NCBI GenBank assembly: GCA_030641485.1
Contig: DAOWHJ010000007.1
Span: 1 to 6,312, forward strand
DNA length: 6,312 bases
Direction: 5' to 3'
DNA from: Pseudomonadota bacterium
GTDB taxonomy: Bacteria; Desulfobacterota; Anaeroferrophillalia; Anaeroferrophillales; Tharpellaceae
This document shows, in pieces, positions 5,425 to 6,312 of this stretch (positions within the stretch are counted from its first letter, which is position 1; the number at the start of each line of letters is the position of its first letter). Made by a program: the position numbers and the translations under genes. The notes beneath the pieces were generated by a model. The model did no database searches. It was not told the DNA's origin and saw nothing but the letters and a program-made list of their open reading frames with translations.

Positions 5425-6312
5425 TCAACGTTGAATGTGGTTGATAGCGTCAATTACGGTTAGGGCTTGTTTGGTTGCAGCAACGTCATGTACCCGAACT
5501 ATGTTAGCTCCGTTACTTAAACCTTGAGCTACGGTCGCCAGGGATGCTGGGAGGCGTTGGTCAACCTCAGCCCCAGTTAGTTTGCTGATAAATGATTTAC
5601 GTGACGTACCCAGCAAAAGAGGTAGGCCAAATCCCGTAAATTCAGCAAGATGTTTCAATAGCAAGAGGTTGTGCTCCAGGGTTTTACCAAAACCGATACC
5701 TGGGTCTAAAATAATCTTCTCTCGATCGACGCCTGCAGCTACAGCAAGGGTAATACTTTTCTCAAAATAGGTACTAATTTCAGCAAAAAGGTCTTCATAT
5801 GCGGGTTCCTTTTGCATCGCATCCGGGGTTCCCTGGATATGCATAAGACAGCAGTAGGCATCAGCATTAGCAGCAACCTGAGCCATATTAGGGTCGAAAT
5901 TAAACCCGCTTATGTCATTGATGATGTCAGCTCCGGCAGCCAGTGCTTCAGCCGCAACCTGAGCTTTGTAGGTGTCGATAGAGAGTGGTAGATCGGGGAA
6001 CTTATGGCGGAGTGCCTTGATAATCGGCAGCACTCTTTCGATCTCTTCAACAACTTGAACCTTTGCGGCTCCAGGCCGGGTTGATTCTCCACCAATATCA
6101 ATGATGTCGGCCCCTTCCTCAATTAATTTCTGGGCGTGATTAAGGGCTTCATTTAAAGTAAAATATTGATCCCCATCAGAAAATGAGTCTGGAGTGACAT
6201 TCAGAATTCCCATAATCAATGAGCGCTCTTTCAAGTCAACGGCAAGCCCTCGGCAATTAAAAGGAAGACCTTTATTCTTCTCTTTACCTCTGAGTGCGGA
6301 TTCAATGCGATC
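5425..6312 (-). CDS. folP: Dihydropteroate synthase, 5' end beyond the window
   Basis: FolP joins 6-hydroxymethyl-7,8-dihydropterin pyrophosphate to p-aminobenzoate to give dihydropteroate in folate synthesis; it is the sulfonamide target. The pterin-binding TIM barrel is complete: MGILNVTPDSFSDG (start of the core, about 6213-6172), IDIGGESTRPGA, SIDTYKA, DIINDISG, MHIQGTP, DPGIGFGKT, LLLGTSRKSF and the terminal IVRVHDV. The frame stays open from the core to the window edge. The 26 codons before TTG 6234 contain no ATG, GTG or TTG and read as a plausible family N-terminus (PFNCRGLAVDLKERSL just before the MGILNVTP motif). TTG 6234 would cut into that strand, so I treat the gene as partial with 295 codons visible. 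Family members are often about 275-285 residues; this one is longer and may be the form with an N-terminal extension found in some Desulfobacterota and Clostridia (from memory). The stop at 5425 is followed by a 121-nt gap before cdaA on the same strand. Confidence 0.95.
   Translation of the reverse strand, partial: DRIESALRGKEKNKGLPFNCRGLAVDLKERSLIMGILNVTPDSFSDGDQYFTLNEALNHAQKLIEEGADIIDIGGESTRPGAAKVQVVEEIERVLPIIKALRHKFPDLPLSIDTYKAQVAAEALAAGADIINDISGFNFDPNMAQVAANADAYCCLMHIQGTPDAMQKEPAYEDLFAEISTYFEKSITLAVAAGVDREKIILDPGIGFGKTLEHNLLLLKHLAEFTGFGLPLLLGTSRKSFISKLTGAEVDQRLPASLATVAQGLSNGANIVRVHDVAATKQALTVIDAINHIQR

Noticed and set aside
6232..6234. TTG 6234 as the folP start
   Set aside because: It falls within the N-terminal strand of the family, the frame is open upstream to the window edge, and the upstream residues look like real DHPS sequence.

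Overview
The window is ordinary bacterial housekeeping sequence with one unusual intergenic element. Several things point to a Gram-negative bacterium of the Desulfobacterota / former Deltaproteobacteria type: a sigma factor tail that resembles RpoS more than RpoD, the gene order folP-cdaA-cdaR(ybbR)-glmM that I associate with Geobacter/Desulfuromonas-like genomes, and a moderate base composition. This assignment is an inference from gene content. There is no rRNA or other marker in the window.

Left part, + strand: the last 48 codons of a sigma-70 family factor (to 148) are followed by a 143-nt imperfect palindrome (147-289) that fills almost the whole gap before dxs (308-2188). dxs encodes 1-deoxy-D-xylulose-5-phosphate synthase, the first enzyme of the MEP isoprenoid pathway. 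The palindrome has matching ends (AGTGC...GCACT), is flanked by TAT on both sides, and supplies the last two bases of the sigma factor stop codon. It therefore looks like a MITE/ERIC-type insertion.

Right part, - strand, read from 6312 down to 2165: folP (dihydropteroate synthase, folate pathway, 5' end outside the window), a 121-nt gap, cdaA (membrane diadenylate cyclase making c-di-AMP), cdaR/ybbR (its membrane-anchored regulator) and glmM (phosphoglucosamine mutase, supplying UDP-GlcNAc for peptidoglycan and LPS). The last three are spaced 13 and 15 nt apart and surely form one transcription unit; folP probably heads it from further upstream. cdaA-cdaR-glmM is the well-known module in which CdaR and GlmM modulate CdaA, tying c-di-AMP level to cell-wall precursor supply.

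The two transcription units converge, and dxs and glmM overlap tail to tail by 24 nt with no recognisable terminator between them. I see no CRISPR array, tRNA, rRNA, phage gene or transposase gene, and no new protein system. The item most worth following up is the palindromic element and its apparent effect on the sigma factor 3' end and the dxs leader.
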